Assembly (NCBI GenBank): GCA_905372265.1
Contig: CAJPOL010000007.1
Location: 1 to 32,616 of the forward strand
DNA length: 32,616 nt
DNA from: an uncultured Treponema sp.
Lineage (GTDB): Bacteria > Spirochaetota > Spirochaetia > Treponematales > Treponemataceae
Direction of reading: 5' to 3'
The notes beneath the pieces are model-generated. The model worked only from the letters and a program-made list of their open reading frames with translations, made no database searches and was not told where the DNA came from. The stretch's first letter is position 1. Each line of letters begins with the position of its first letter. Below, one piece after another: positions 15,855-24,369 of this stretch. A program made the translations under genes and the position numbers.

Positions 15855-17315
15855 CTATTTTTTCAAGGCTTCTTGATATACCTTTAGATACTGCTTTGCA
15901 GACGATGTCCAAGTAAAATCTTTTTTCATAGCTCTTTTTTGCATTGCCTTGATGTGTTCAGGGCGGTTAACCCATGTCCGCACAGCCCAATCAATGGTAT
16001 TATAGACGCTCTGAGGCGTAAGATCGTCAAGCACAAAGCCGGTACCGCCTCCCGTTTCTTCATCATAATTTTCAACCGTATCTGCAAGACCGCCGGTATT
16101 GCGTACAACCGGCAGCGTTCCGTACAGCTGCGAATACATTTGATTTAATCCGCACGGTTCATAGCGGGAGGGCATCAAGAAAAAGTCGCTTCCGGCTTCA
16201 ATCAAATGGCTCAATTTCTCATCATAGCCGATATATACCCGTAAATTAGGCAGCCGGTGCGCAAGCGACAATAGCTCATCTTCGCACCAGCGGTCTCCTG
16301 AGCCCAATACAACCAACTGCACGTTCATATCGGTACAAATCTTAAAAGCTGCGCCGTATGCAGGGCCGAATAATTCCGCAATGCCCTTTTGATCGCTTAA
16401 CCGCGTTATCATACCGAATAAGGGAATATGCGAATCAAGGGCAAGTCCCATCTGCTGCTGCAAAGCCTCTTTGTTTTTCGCCTTTTTTGCAAGTGTCCGT
16501 GTATCATACTGAAAAGGAATTGCCGTATCGGTTTTCGGATTCCAAATGTCCGTATCGACACCGTTCAAAATACCGGTTAACTGCCCGCTGCGGAACTTCA
16601 AGATACCATCCATACGGAATCCGTACTCGGCACGCTGGATTTCCTGCGCATAAGTCGGCGATACGGTTGTCAGCTGATCGGCCGAAGCGAGACCTGCTTT
16701 TAAAAAATTGATTCTATCCCAATCCTCAAAACCGGCATTATAGTAATGCAGCCAGTCAAGTCCGGTATCATTATATGATGTCTTACTGTAAATTCCCTGA
16801 TAGCCGATATTGTGGATCGTAAAAACACCGGCTGTTTGTTTAAACTCCGGATATTGTTCACTGAACTTTAAGAGAACCGGCACCAGAGCGGTCGGCCAGT
16901 CGTGCGCATGCATAATATCAGGCATCCAGTGCTGCTTACGGCACAGCTGAAAAGCGGCATGACAGAGAATAGAAAACCGTTTCGGGTTATCATGGTAATC
17001 GGGTTCGAAGCCTGATCCGTAAAGACCATCCCGCCCGAAGCTGTCTTCGTGATCGATAAAATACACCGGTATATCGGAGTTCGGAAGTATTGATTCAAAT
17101 ACTTCCGTCCAATACTCCTGTAAGCCGATACGCACGCCGAGCGCTCCCGGAATGGGCATAAGATGTCTCCGGTCGATTTTATAATAACGGGGCATTACAA
17201 TACGGACTTCGTGCCCGAGTTTTTTTAATGCACATGATAAAGCGGAAACAACATCCGCTAAACCACCGGTCTTTGCAAACGGCACCGCCTCGCTCGTTAT
17301 CATCAATATCCGCAT
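15855..17315 (-). CDS. glgA: Glycogen synthase (ADP-glucose)
   Basis: A GT5-family glycogen/starch synthase that adds glucose from ADP-glucose to the growing alpha-1,4-glucan. The N-terminus MRILMITSEAVPFAKTGGLA carries the KTGGL ADP-glucose loop. The C-terminal GT-B half has PSRYEPCGLNQMYSQLYG and RNTGGLADTV. The length of 486 residues is typical. AAGGAGG lies seven bases before the ATG. It is the first gene of a glgA-macro-nuclease run starting just after the gatB terminator hairpin. No other glycogen gene is present in the window. I see no clear promoter in the 73-base gap, so partial read-through from the gat genes is possible. Confidence 0.97.
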   Translation of the reverse strand: MRILMITSEAVPFAKTGGLADVVSALSCALKKLGHEVRIVMPRYYKIDRRHLMPIPGALGVRIGLQEYWTEVFESILPNSDIPVYFIDHEDSFGRDGLYGSGFEPDYHDNPKRFSILCHAAFQLCRKQHWMPDIMHAHDWPTALVPVLLKFSEQYPEFKQTAGVFTIHNIGYQGIYSKTSYNDTGLDWLHYYNAGFEDWDRINFLKAGLASADQLTTVSPTYAQEIQRAEYGFRMDGILKFRSGQLTGILNGVDTDIWNPKTDTAIPFQYDTRTLAKKAKNKEALQQQMGLALDSHIPLFGMITRLSDQKGIAELFGPAYGAAFKICTDMNVQLVVLGSGDRWCEDELLSLAHRLPNLRVYIGYDEKLSHLIEAGSDFFLMPSRYEPCGLNQMYSQLYGTLPVVRNTGGLADTVENYDEETGGGTGFVLDDLTPQSVYNTIDWAVRTWVNRPEHIKAMQKRAMKKDFTWTSSAKQYLKVYQEALKK

Positions 17316-17353
17316 GTCAAATCCTCCTTTTTCAGCAATTACCTTATGGGCAT

Positions 17354-17381
17354 CTCTAAAAAGCCGGTTAGCTTTTTAGAG
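17354..17381 (-). terminator. Hairpin after gatB, probable operon terminator
   Basis: CTCTAAAAAGC (17354-17364) and GCTTTTTAGAG (17371-17381) are perfect 11-base inverted arms with a six-base loop, eight bases after the gatB stop. The T-run on the minus strand is inside the stem rather than after it, so termination may be partial. Its arms are nearly identical to those of the hairpin at 10634-10666. Confidence 0.55.
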
Positions 17382-17388
17382 GTTTCTT

Positions 17389-18864
17389 TTATAGCTGTGA
17401 AAGTTTTTTTTGCACCAATTCGGCAGCCTGATTGGGGTTTGCTTTGCCCTTTGACACCTTCATCACCTGTCCCATCAGCCAGCCCGCCACATTGGTTTTG
17501 CCGTTTTTCCAGTCGGCGATTGCATTCGGATGTGCAGCAAATACTTCATCCACGAGTTTCTCAATGACGCCGCTATCGCTTACTTGCGTCAATCCTTTTT
17601 CGGTAATAATGGTTTCAGGATGTTTCCCGCTTGCAAGCATTTCAGCAAAGACATCTTTCGCTTGCTTACTGGTAATAGTTTGCGCATCCAATGCGTTGAC
17701 CAATTCGGCAATATGCTCAGGCCCGAAAGGCAGCTGCTGCAAATCGATGTTTTTTTCGTTCAGCACCGCCAAAACTTCAGCCAAAATCCAGTTTGCCGTT
17801 TTTTTCACATCGCGGGCCTTTGCAGCGGCTGCTTCAAACCATTCCGCCAAACAGCGCTCCGATGTCAGTGTTTGCACATCAAATTCGGAAAGGCCATACT
17901 CTTTTTTAAACCGTTCCCGCTTCGCAGCAGGCAATTCACCGACGGTCTCCCGTACCGCATCAAGATACGCGTTGGTCAGCGCTACAGGGGGAATATCCGG
18001 TTCCGGCATGAAGCGGTAATCCACCGCCGAGTTTTTAGTCCGCTGGATAACCGTCTTTCCGCTCGCCTCATCCCATCCCATCGTGCGCTTAAAATCGGGA
18101 ATATACTCTTGCCTGTCCGTTTGAAATTCTTCAAACTGCCGCTGAATCTCATAGGCGCACGCATCGCGTACCGTCCTAAACGAGTTCATATTTTTTATTT
18201 CGGAAATCGGCGTCCGGTACTCTTTTCCGTTCTCAAATACTTTCAGGTTGATATTTGCATCGCACCGCATCGCACCTTCTTCCAAATTCCCGTCGGTAAT
18301 ACCGGTAAATTTCAGAATTTCTCTGACAGTCTGCATGTACAAGGCTGCCTCTTCAGGACTTTTTATATCAGGCTTAGATACGATTTCGATCAGCGGCACC
18401 CCGCACCGGTTATAATCGACGTAACTGTGCGCCCCTTCAATGTGTAAACTTTTACCGGCATCCTCTTCAAGGTGAACGCGCTCAATCCTGACCGTTTTCA
18501 AGAGAGGAGGCTGTTGAGGGGAAGCCATATTTAATACAACTTTTCCGTTTTCACAAATCGGCTTATCAAACTGGGTAATCTGGTACCCTTTTACAAGGTC
18601 GGGATAAAAATAGTGCTTCCGGTCGAATTTACTGAAAAGATTCACCGTGCAGCCGAGCGCGAATCCCGCTTTTGCACCGAGTCTGATATACTCGTCGCTG
18701 ATAACCGGAAGCGCTCCGGGCAGTCCCAAACACACAGGGCATACACGGGTATTCGGCATACCGCCGTACCGGTTCTCGCAAGAACAAAAAGCCTTTGTCT
18801 TTGTCAAAAGCTGACAGTGAATTTCGCATCCGATAATTACTTCATAAGATAATTCCGAACTCAT
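17389..18864 (-). CDS. gatB: Asp/Glu-tRNA amidotransferase subunit B
   Basis: GatB binds mischarged Glu-tRNA-Gln or Asp-tRNA-Asn and carries the kinase site that activates the side chain before amidation. [21 protein letters not shown] is the family start, followed by the paired cysteines of the zinc site (CSCENRY and [12 protein letters not shown]). [13 protein letters not shown] and the C-terminal YqeY-like tail, ending [16 protein letters not shown], are also typical. Another ATG lies at 18882, but the one at 18864 forms an ATGA overlap with the gatA stop and has GGGAGG ten bases upstream, so it is chosen (491 residues). It is the last gene of the long minus-strand run. Confidence 0.97.
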   Translation of the reverse strand: MSSELSYEVIIGCEIHCQLLTKTKAFCSCENRYGGMPNTRVCPVCLGLPGALPVISDEYIRLGAKAGFALGCTVNLFSKFDRKHYFYPDLVKGYQITQFDKPICENGKVVLNMASPQQPPLLKTVRIERVHLEEDAGKSLHIEGAHSYVDYNRCGVPLIEIVSKPDIKSPEEAALYMQTVREILKFTGITDGNLEEGAMRCDANINLKVFENGKEYRTPISEIKNMNSFRTVRDACAYEIQRQFEEFQTDRQEYIPDFKRTMGWDEASGKTVIQRTKNSAVDYRFMPEPDIPPVALTNAYLDAVRETVGELPAAKRERFKKEYGLSEFDVQTLTSERCLAEWFEAAAAKARDVKKTANWILAEVLAVLNEKNIDLQQLPFGPEHIAELVNALDAQTITSKQAKDVFAEMLASGKHPETIITEKGLTQVSDSGVIEKLVDEVFAAHPNAIADWKNGKTNVAGWLMGQVMKVSKGKANPNQAAELVQKKLSQL

Positions 18865-20324
18865 ACCCGCGCTGCCTCCCATGTTTTAGCCAAACGTAAG
18901 ATTTTTTCTTCAGTGAATTGCGCTCCGGCAATTTGCATACCGATTGGACGGCCGTCTTGAGCGTAACCGGCAGGAATTGATAAGGACGGAATACGGGAGA
19001 GGTTCACAAAGGTGGTAAACAGATCGGAAAGATACATTGCCAGCGGATCATTTACCCGCTCTCCGAGCTTAAAAGCAGGCGACGGAGCTGTCGGACAGCA
19101 TATAAAATCGTATTGCTGCAAGATACTGCCGATTTCGCGTTCCATACGGGCACGCACACGCAGGCTCGTTTCGTAGCAGTCGCCTGAAAAATGATGAGAC
19201 AATACATAGTTACCGGTGATGATTCGGCGTTTTACTTCCTGTCCGAAACCTTCGGAACGGGTCGCGATATACAGTTCGTCATAGCCTTTTCCGATGTCCT
19301 TGCGTAAGCCGTACCGGATGCCGTCAAAGCGTGAAAGATTGCTTGAGGCCTCAGAAAGCGCAATGACATAATAGGTAGGGACTGCGGCTTCCAAAACCGG
19401 CAGCGGAACGGTTTCGACGGTCATTCCCTGTGCGGTAAACCAATCGCACAGCGACTGAAAAACAGCGGCAACGTCTTTATCCAAACCTTTTGTCTCTGAG
19501 AATTCAACAGGCAATGCGATACGCATTTTTTTTAATTCGTCTGAAGAAAAAGGCGTCAACGTACTGCATGAAGAAAAACAGCAATCAGCGCTTGTGCCGT
19601 CCTGAGGGTCTTTACCGCCCATGACGGATAAGCCGAGCCCGATATCATCCGCACTGCGGGCGAACAAGCCGACTTGATCAAGCGAAGAGCCGAACGCCAC
19701 GATACCGTACCGGCTGAGGGCTCCGTATGTCGGTTTTAATCCGTACAAACCGCAGTAGGAAGCTGGTAGGCGGACAGAACCGCCGGTTTCGGTACCGAGT
19801 GCGAAAGGCGCTTGAAAACCTGCTACCGCTGCTGCCGACCCTCCGGAGCTTCCTCCGGGTGTCAGGCTCCGGTCTACCGGATTACGCGATGGTCCGTAGG
19901 CCGAATATTCCGTTGAGGAGCCCATCGCAAACTCATCCATATTTGTTCTGCCGATGGGGATTGCGCCTGCTTCCGTTAAACGGGCAATAACCGTTGCATC
20001 AAACGGAGCAATATAACCTTCCAGTATTTTACTGCAGCAGGTACAGAGTTTGCCTTTTATGGAAATATTATCCTTTACTGCAAAGGGGAGCCCCAAAAGC
20101 GGCTTACCGGCTGTCTTTCCTTCAGCGCGGAGCGCATCCGCTTGCTCAGCCCGTTTTTCCGCATCATCAAAAAATTCGATAAATCCATGCAGCGGCTGCG
20201 CCTCTTTCTCATCATCCTGATAGGCTTTTTTAAGCGCACGGACAATCCCGACGGAGGTTACCGTTCCCGCCTCAAGCATTCCCTTTAGTTCGGATAAACC
20301 CGCTTTATCAATGTCTTTCATCAT
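18861..20324 (-). CDS. gatA: Asp/Glu-tRNA amidotransferase subunit A
   Basis: GatA is the amidase that releases ammonia from glutamine for GatB. The amidase-signature triad is visible: Lys84 in FAVKDNIS, cis-Ser159 in [11 protein letters not shown] and the nucleophile Ser183 in [16 protein letters not shown]. The length of 487 residues is normal. The protein could start at either of two adjacent ATG codons, with AAGGG five or eight bases before them. It follows gatC by eight bases and overlaps gatB by four. Together with gatC and gatB it implies indirect tRNA amidation, so this organism probably lacks GlnRS and/or AsnRS. Confidence 0.97.
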   Translation of the reverse strand: MMKDIDKAGLSELKGMLEAGTVTSVGIVRALKKAYQDDEKEAQPLHGFIEFFDDAEKRAEQADALRAEGKTAGKPLLGLPFAVKDNISIKGKLCTCCSKILEGYIAPFDATVIARLTEAGAIPIGRTNMDEFAMGSSTEYSAYGPSRNPVDRSLTPGGSSGGSAAAVAGFQAPFALGTETGGSVRLPASYCGLYGLKPTYGALSRYGIVAFGSSLDQVGLFARSADDIGLGLSVMGGKDPQDGTSADCCFSSCSTLTPFSSDELKKMRIALPVEFSETKGLDKDVAAVFQSLCDWFTAQGMTVETVPLPVLEAAVPTYYVIALSEASSNLSRFDGIRYGLRKDIGKGYDELYIATRSEGFGQEVKRRIITGNYVLSHHFSGDCYETSLRVRARMEREIGSILQQYDFICCPTAPSPAFKLGERVNDPLAMYLSDLFTTFVNLSRIPSLSIPAGYAQDGRPIGMQIAGAQFTEEKILRLAKTWEAARV

Positions 20325-20332
20325 GTATACCC

Positions 20333-20638
20333 TTAAACCCCGCTTCCCAGAACCTTAGGAACACGGAAATACCCATCCATATACTCACTCGTCATTTTTT
20401 TCAAATCAGGCGATGCAATACCTTGCATCACGGTATCGGAGCGCATCACGGTATCGCGCTGCATGTCCGTACCGGCGTTGCCTGAATCGGTATCAAATTT
20501 TTTCAAAATATCAAAATATTCAACAATACTGCTTACCTGAGCGGCAATCGTCTCGGTGCTGCTGTCTTTTGACGATAGACGGGAAAGATACAGTAAATTA
20601 TCGAATATTTCAGGGGTGATTTTGCTGCTTTGCTTCAT
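20333..20638 (-). CDS. gatC: Asp/Glu-tRNA amidotransferase subunit C
   Basis: GatC is the small stabilising subunit that wraps around the GatA-GatB interface. The 101-residue protein has the helical start MKQSSKITPEIFDNLLYLSRL and a central VSSIVEYFDILKKFDT, as in the family. It ends in a segment DGYFRVPKVLGSG that fits the usual GatC tail (F-x-VP-x-V). The open frame could begin at 20692 inside accA, but AGGAGG at 20648-20653 is nine bases before the ATG at 20638. An internal repeat-like stretch (DTVMRSDTVMQ) is mildly unusual. It follows accA by 23 bases. Confidence 0.93.
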   Translation of the reverse strand: MKQSSKITPEIFDNLLYLSRLSSKDSSTETIAAQVSSIVEYFDILKKFDTDSGNAGTDMQRDTVMRSDTVMQGIASPDLKKMTSEYMDGYFRVPKVLGSGV

Positions 20639-20647
20639 AACAATGTT

Positions 20648-20653
20648 CCTCCT
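20648..20653 (-). promoter_or_regulatory. Ribosome binding site deciding the gatC start
   Basis: A perfect AGGAGG on the minus strand, nine bases before the ATG at 20638, located in the gap after the accA stop (20662). Confidence 0.8.
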
Positions 20654-20661
20654 AACCCGCA

Positions 20662-21609
20662 TCATACATCGGCCGGCTGTTCCGAAAAACATCCGATAGC
20701 ATGTATTTTTTTTCTTCGATACCGTACCAGTATGCTTGGATCCCGTTTACAAAGCGTTTCCAAGTCATGCAGTATTTGAGCGCGTATCAAATCGGCCGCT
20801 TTCTGCGGTTCCGTATGAGCGCCGTCCTCAGGTTCAGCGATAATGCCGTTGATAATCTTAAGCCCAAGCACTTCATTGCTGGTAATTTTCAACATCGCGG
20901 CAGCATCTTTCGCACGGCTTGAATCCCGTAATAAAATCGATGCGCAGCCTTCGGGAGAAATAACTGAAAAAATAGCGTTTTCAAGCATGTATATCTTATC
21001 GCCTACCCCAATTCCTAAGGCTCCGCCTGAACCGCCCTCGCCTATCACAAAACAGATAACAGGCGTTCTAACACGGCTCAGTTCACGCAAGTTCACCGCA
21101 ATCGCTTCCGCTATTCCGCGCTCTTCCGAACCAAGCCCGGGATATGCTCCCTGCGTATCGATAAAGGTAATGATAGGACGATGAAATTTTTCAGCCTGCT
21201 TAATGAGCCGCAACGCTTTACGGTACCCTTCAGGATTGGCCATACCGCCGTTTCTGTCGATTATTTCCCGTAAATTCCGCCCTTTTTGATTACCGATTAC
21301 CGTTACCGGTATTCCACTGATGAACGCAATTCCGCCTATCAACGCAGGATCATCGCCGAAGCAGCGGTCTCCATGCAGTTCAACAAAATCATCAAAAATC
21401 ATATCGATATAATCAAGGGCGCGGGGACGGTCATTATTGCGGGCAAGTTCAATCCTCCGCCACACTTTTGAAACGGAAGAACTGGCTTGCAGTTTCTCAT
21501 TGATTGTCTTTAACTCGGAGCTGATATCCAAGCCGTAGGCATCCGCAATATCCTGTAGTCCCGACAACAGCTCGCTTTGATCGGCATTCTTTGTATTTTT
21601 TTTACTCAT
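20662..21609 (-). CDS. accA: Acetyl-CoA carboxylase carboxyltransferase subunit alpha
   Basis: AccA, with AccD, transfers the carboxyl group from carboxybiotin to acetyl-CoA to make malonyl-CoA, the first committed step of fatty-acid synthesis. Diagnostic segments include DDFVELHGDRCFGDDPALIGG, IGNQKGRNLREII, FIDTQGAYPGLGSEERGIAE and the oxyanion glycines GEGGSGGALGIGVGD. The 315-residue length is normal. Its ATG overlaps the accD stop by four bases (ATGA), which favours equal production of the two subunits. gatC follows after 23 bases. Confidence 0.97.
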   Translation of the reverse strand: MSKKNTKNADQSELLSGLQDIADAYGLDISSELKTINEKLQASSSVSKVWRRIELARNNDRPRALDYIDMIFDDFVELHGDRCFGDDPALIGGIAFISGIPVTVIGNQKGRNLREIIDRNGGMANPEGYRKALRLIKQAEKFHRPIITFIDTQGAYPGLGSEERGIAEAIAVNLRELSRVRTPVICFVIGEGGSGGALGIGVGDKIYMLENAIFSVISPEGCASILLRDSSRAKDAAAMLKITSNEVLGLKIINGIIAEPEDGAHTEPQKAADLIRAQILHDLETLCKRDPSILVRYRRKKIHAIGCFSEQPADV

Positions 21610-22418
21610 ACGTTGTTCCTTTGCGCTATTCCCTTACCATAGCTCGCTTTGCCGAACGGCGGGTTCATGTGGGCATCTATCATTACGGCAAAAAAATGTT
21701 TTTGTTCCGAACGCGGAACAATACAGTCGATAAAACCTTTTTTCAGCTGAAATTCGGCGCGCTGAAAACCTTCAGGCAACTGCTGATGAATGGTGCCTTC
21801 AATAACACGCGGGCCTGCAAATCCGATAAGCGCATTCGGTTCTGCCGCAATAATATCCCCGAGCATTGCAAAGCTGGCTGTTACGCCGCCTGTTGTCGGA
21901 TCACAGAGCATAATAAAAAGCGGCACGCCTTTATCATCCAGCTCCGCAGCGGCGCTTGAGGTTTTCGCCATCTGCATCAGCGAAAAGAGTCCCTCCTGCA
22001 TACGGGCACCCCCCGATGTCGTATACAGAATGACCGGGATTCTTTCTGCTGCCCCTTTCATCATAAGCCGTGAAATTTTTTCGCCAACAACCGATCCCAT
22101 TGAGCCGCCGAGAAAGTCAAACGACATCACGCCCAGAAGCGCATTTCGGCCTTCAATTTTGCAGCTGCCGGTTATAACAGCCTCATTCATCGAGGTTTTT
22201 GCCTCTGCCGCAGAAAGTTTTTCTTCATATCCGGCCATGTTAATGGGATTCATCGTCCGTAAATTAGTATCAAGCTCTTCAAACGAGTTCTTGTCGGCTA
22301 TATAGGCAATTCTATCGGCGGCGTCCATCCGTAAATGGCAGCCGCATTCGGGACACACCATCAAATTTTGTAAGAGAGCTTCCCGTTCATACTGTGTTTT
22401 ACAATGAGGACAATCCAT
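21606..22418 (-). CDS. accD: Acetyl-CoA carboxylase carboxyltransferase subunit beta
   Basis: AccD is the zinc-containing partner of AccA. The N-terminus starts directly at the zinc ribbon, with Cys3/Cys6 (CPHC) and Cys22/Cys25 (CPEC), so the usual 20 or so preceding residues are absent. The crotonase-fold body has GVMSFDFLGGSMGSVVGEK and TTSGGARMQEGLFSLMQM, the acetyl-CoA binding glycine loop. The length of 270 residues is slightly short for the family for this reason. It lies two bases after accC and overlaps accA. No better upstream start is visible because the frame before the ATG belongs to the accC end. Confidence 0.96.
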   Translation of the reverse strand: MDCPHCKTQYEREALLQNLMVCPECGCHLRMDAADRIAYIADKNSFEELDTNLRTMNPINMAGYEEKLSAAEAKTSMNEAVITGSCKIEGRNALLGVMSFDFLGGSMGSVVGEKISRLMMKGAAERIPVILYTTSGGARMQEGLFSLMQMAKTSSAAAELDDKGVPLFIMLCDPTTGGVTASFAMLGDIIAAEPNALIGFAGPRVIEGTIHQQLPEGFQRAEFQLKKGFIDCIVPRSEQKHFFAVMIDAHMNPPFGKASYGKGIAQRNNV

Positions 22419-22420
22419 TA

Positions 22421-23743
22421 TTATTTTTCCTTCTCAAAAAGCTGCGCATAAAGACCGGTACCGAAGATACCCGATTGGAATTGAGCCGATTGCAAAATAG
22501 CTTTTTGTTCTTCTATATTAGTTTGAATACCGTCTATCTGCAACTCGTCTAATGCGCAGAGCAGTTTTTTAATCGCATCCGCCCGGTTTTCGCCGTGCAC
22601 GATGAGCTTTGCAGTCATAGAATCATAAAAAGGCACAACGCTGTAGCCTTGATATAAGAATCCGTCAAACCGGACGCCGTTACCGCCGGGGAGCCGTAAG
22701 CCCGTAATCCGTCCGGGAGTTCGGGCATTGATGCGGGCCTCCATAGCCCACCCCTTTACCGGCAGTACGCCGTTCGACAGGCTCATTTTGGCGCCTGTGC
22801 ATACTTTGATTTGCTCGCGGATAATATCGGCGCCCGTTACCATTTCGGAAACAGGATGCTCAACCTGCACACGTGCATTTACTTCCATAAAGTAAAAATC
22901 GTTCCCTGCTACGAGGAACTCAATCGTTCCCGCTCCGCAATACTTGAGCGTAGAAAAAAGTTTTTTTGCGCCTTTACACATTGAGGCGTACATCGCTTCG
23001 CTCACCGCCTGAGACGGGCTTTCTTCTATGAGTTTTTGGTGATTCCGCTGCATCGAACAATCCCGTTCCCCCAGAATCGCAACGCCCCCTTCTCCATCGC
23101 CGATAACTTGCAGTTCGACATGACGGGGGTCGCTCAAATATTTTTCGATATATACCGTTCCATCGGCAAAGTTTGCTTCCGCTTCCGAAGATGCGATGGA
23201 AAGATTTTCAGCCAAATCCGCTTCCCGCCATACGATACGCATTCCTTTACCGCCGCCGCCTGAGGCAGCTTTGATGATCACCGGATATCCGCACTTTTTA
23301 GCCGTTTCCGCCGCTTCTTCCGCCGTTTTGATTGCGCCTGCGGAACCGGGCGTAACCGGCAAACCGCTTTTTTGGGCAGTCTCCCGCGCCTTGACCTTGT
23401 CGCCGAGCATTTCGATTGTATCGGGTTTCGGCCCTATCCAGAACATACCGGCTTTTTCGACTTCACGTGCAAAATCGGCGTTTTCGGAAAGAAAGCCGAC
23501 ACCCGGGTGCACTGCATCGCATCCGGTACAGAGCGCGGCGGTAAGCAGCGCATCCTTATTCAAATAGCTTTTTGCCGAAGGAGCCGGCCCGATGCAGACT
23601 GCGCGATCCGCTAATTGCACATGTAAACACTCTTTGTCTGCCGTAGAATACACGGCGACCGTTTCAATGTCCATTTCTCGGCAGGCGCGGATAATGCGGA
23701 CTGCTATTTCGCCGCGGTTTGCAATCAGCATCTTCCGTATCAT
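22421..23743 (-). CDS. accC: Acetyl-CoA carboxylase biotin carboxylase subunit
   Basis: AccC uses ATP and bicarbonate to carboxylate the biotin on AccB. It is an ATP-grasp enzyme: IRKMLIANRGEIAVRIIRAC is the N-terminal signature, KAASGGGGKGMRIV the ATP-binding glycine loop, and FYFMEVNARVQVEHPVSEM the catalytic segment with the Glu, Asn and Arg residues. The C-terminal domain is complete. Length is 440 residues, typical for a stand-alone biotin carboxylase. Its ATG overlaps the accB stop (ATGA). Confidence 0.97.
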   Translation of the reverse strand: MIRKMLIANRGEIAVRIIRACREMDIETVAVYSTADKECLHVQLADRAVCIGPAPSAKSYLNKDALLTAALCTGCDAVHPGVGFLSENADFAREVEKAGMFWIGPKPDTIEMLGDKVKARETAQKSGLPVTPGSAGAIKTAEEAAETAKKCGYPVIIKAASGGGGKGMRIVWREADLAENLSIASSEAEANFADGTVYIEKYLSDPRHVELQVIGDGEGGVAILGERDCSMQRNHQKLIEESPSQAVSEAMYASMCKGAKKLFSTLKYCGAGTIEFLVAGNDFYFMEVNARVQVEHPVSEMVTGADIIREQIKVCTGAKMSLSNGVLPVKGWAMEARINARTPGRITGLRLPGGNGVRFDGFLYQGYSVVPFYDSMTAKLIVHGENRADAIKKLLCALDELQIDGIQTNIEEQKAILQSAQFQSGIFGTGLYAQLFEKEK

Positions 23744-24330
23744 CGCGATATCCTGATCACAAAGAGCGGCTGATCGAACTCAACCAAATCGCCGTTTGAC
23801 GCAAGAATATCTTCAATCACCCCATCGTATTCGCTTTCCAGCGTATTCAGCATCTTCATTGCTTCGAGGATACAGAGCGCCTGCCCCTTTGAAACGGCTG
23901 TCCCTTTTTCCACATATGCGGGAGCGTCGGGAGACGGAGAGCGGTAGAAAGAGCCGACAATCGGGCTTTTTACGGTAATGAGATTTTTATCGGCAGCGGC
24001 TGTAGGAGAAGCGGCCTGTCCTGCGGCTATAGCGGAACCCGCGTCAGCGGCAGTTCCTGATGCAGGCGCAGCCCCTTCCGCAGCCTGTACGGCATAGTGC
24101 GGTGCAGCAGCTTGCGAAAACGGCGCGGAGGGAGCCGTCTGCACCGGCACATATGGAGCGCCTGATGCGGATAGATACGGCTCAGACAAATTATGCCGGT
24201 ATGCGGCTTCTTTTTTCAGTGTCAGCTCGGTTTCGCCCTCTTTAATATGCAGCAGCACCGCAGGGCTTTTTTCAAACTTATCAAGGATATTTAAAATAAA
24301 TTTTTCATTCATGAGATTACTCTGTGTCAA
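23740..24330 (-). CDS. accB: Biotin carboxyl carrier protein of acetyl-CoA carboxylase
   Basis: AccB carries the biotin that shuttles carboxyl groups between AccC and AccDA. The C-terminal biotinyl domain has LEAMKMLNTLES, with Lys159 as the biotinylation site, and the bacterial thumb GSFYRSPSPDAPAYV. An Ala/Pro-rich linker (about residues 55-115) joins it to the N-terminal helix. Two starts are possible. The TTG at 24330 has AAGGGGG nine bases upstream, whereas the ATG at 24312 has no good site. I use the TTG with moderate confidence. The ribosome site lies inside a possible hairpin, described separately. Confidence 0.95.
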   Translation of the reverse strand: MTQSNLMNEKFILNILDKFEKSPAVLLHIKEGETELTLKKEAAYRHNLSEPYLSASGAPYVPVQTAPSAPFSQAAAPHYAVQAAEGAAPASGTAADAGSAIAAGQAASPTAAADKNLITVKSPIVGSFYRSPSPDAPAYVEKGTAVSKGQALCILEAMKMLNTLESEYDGVIEDILASNGDLVEFDQPLFVIRISR

Positions 24331-24331
24331 C

Positions 24332-24362
24332 GCCGCTTACCCCCTTGCCGGGAATGAGCGGC
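24332..24362 (-). promoter_or_regulatory. Possible hairpin enclosing the accB ribosome site
   Basis: On the minus strand GCCGCT (24362-24357) pairs with AGCGGC (24337-24332). Inside, CCC can pair with the G-run of the proposed accB ribosome site. If it forms, it would reduce accB initiation until opened by ribosomes finishing fabV. No protein or ligand is implied. Confidence 0.35.
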
Positions 24363-24369
24363 ATCATCC

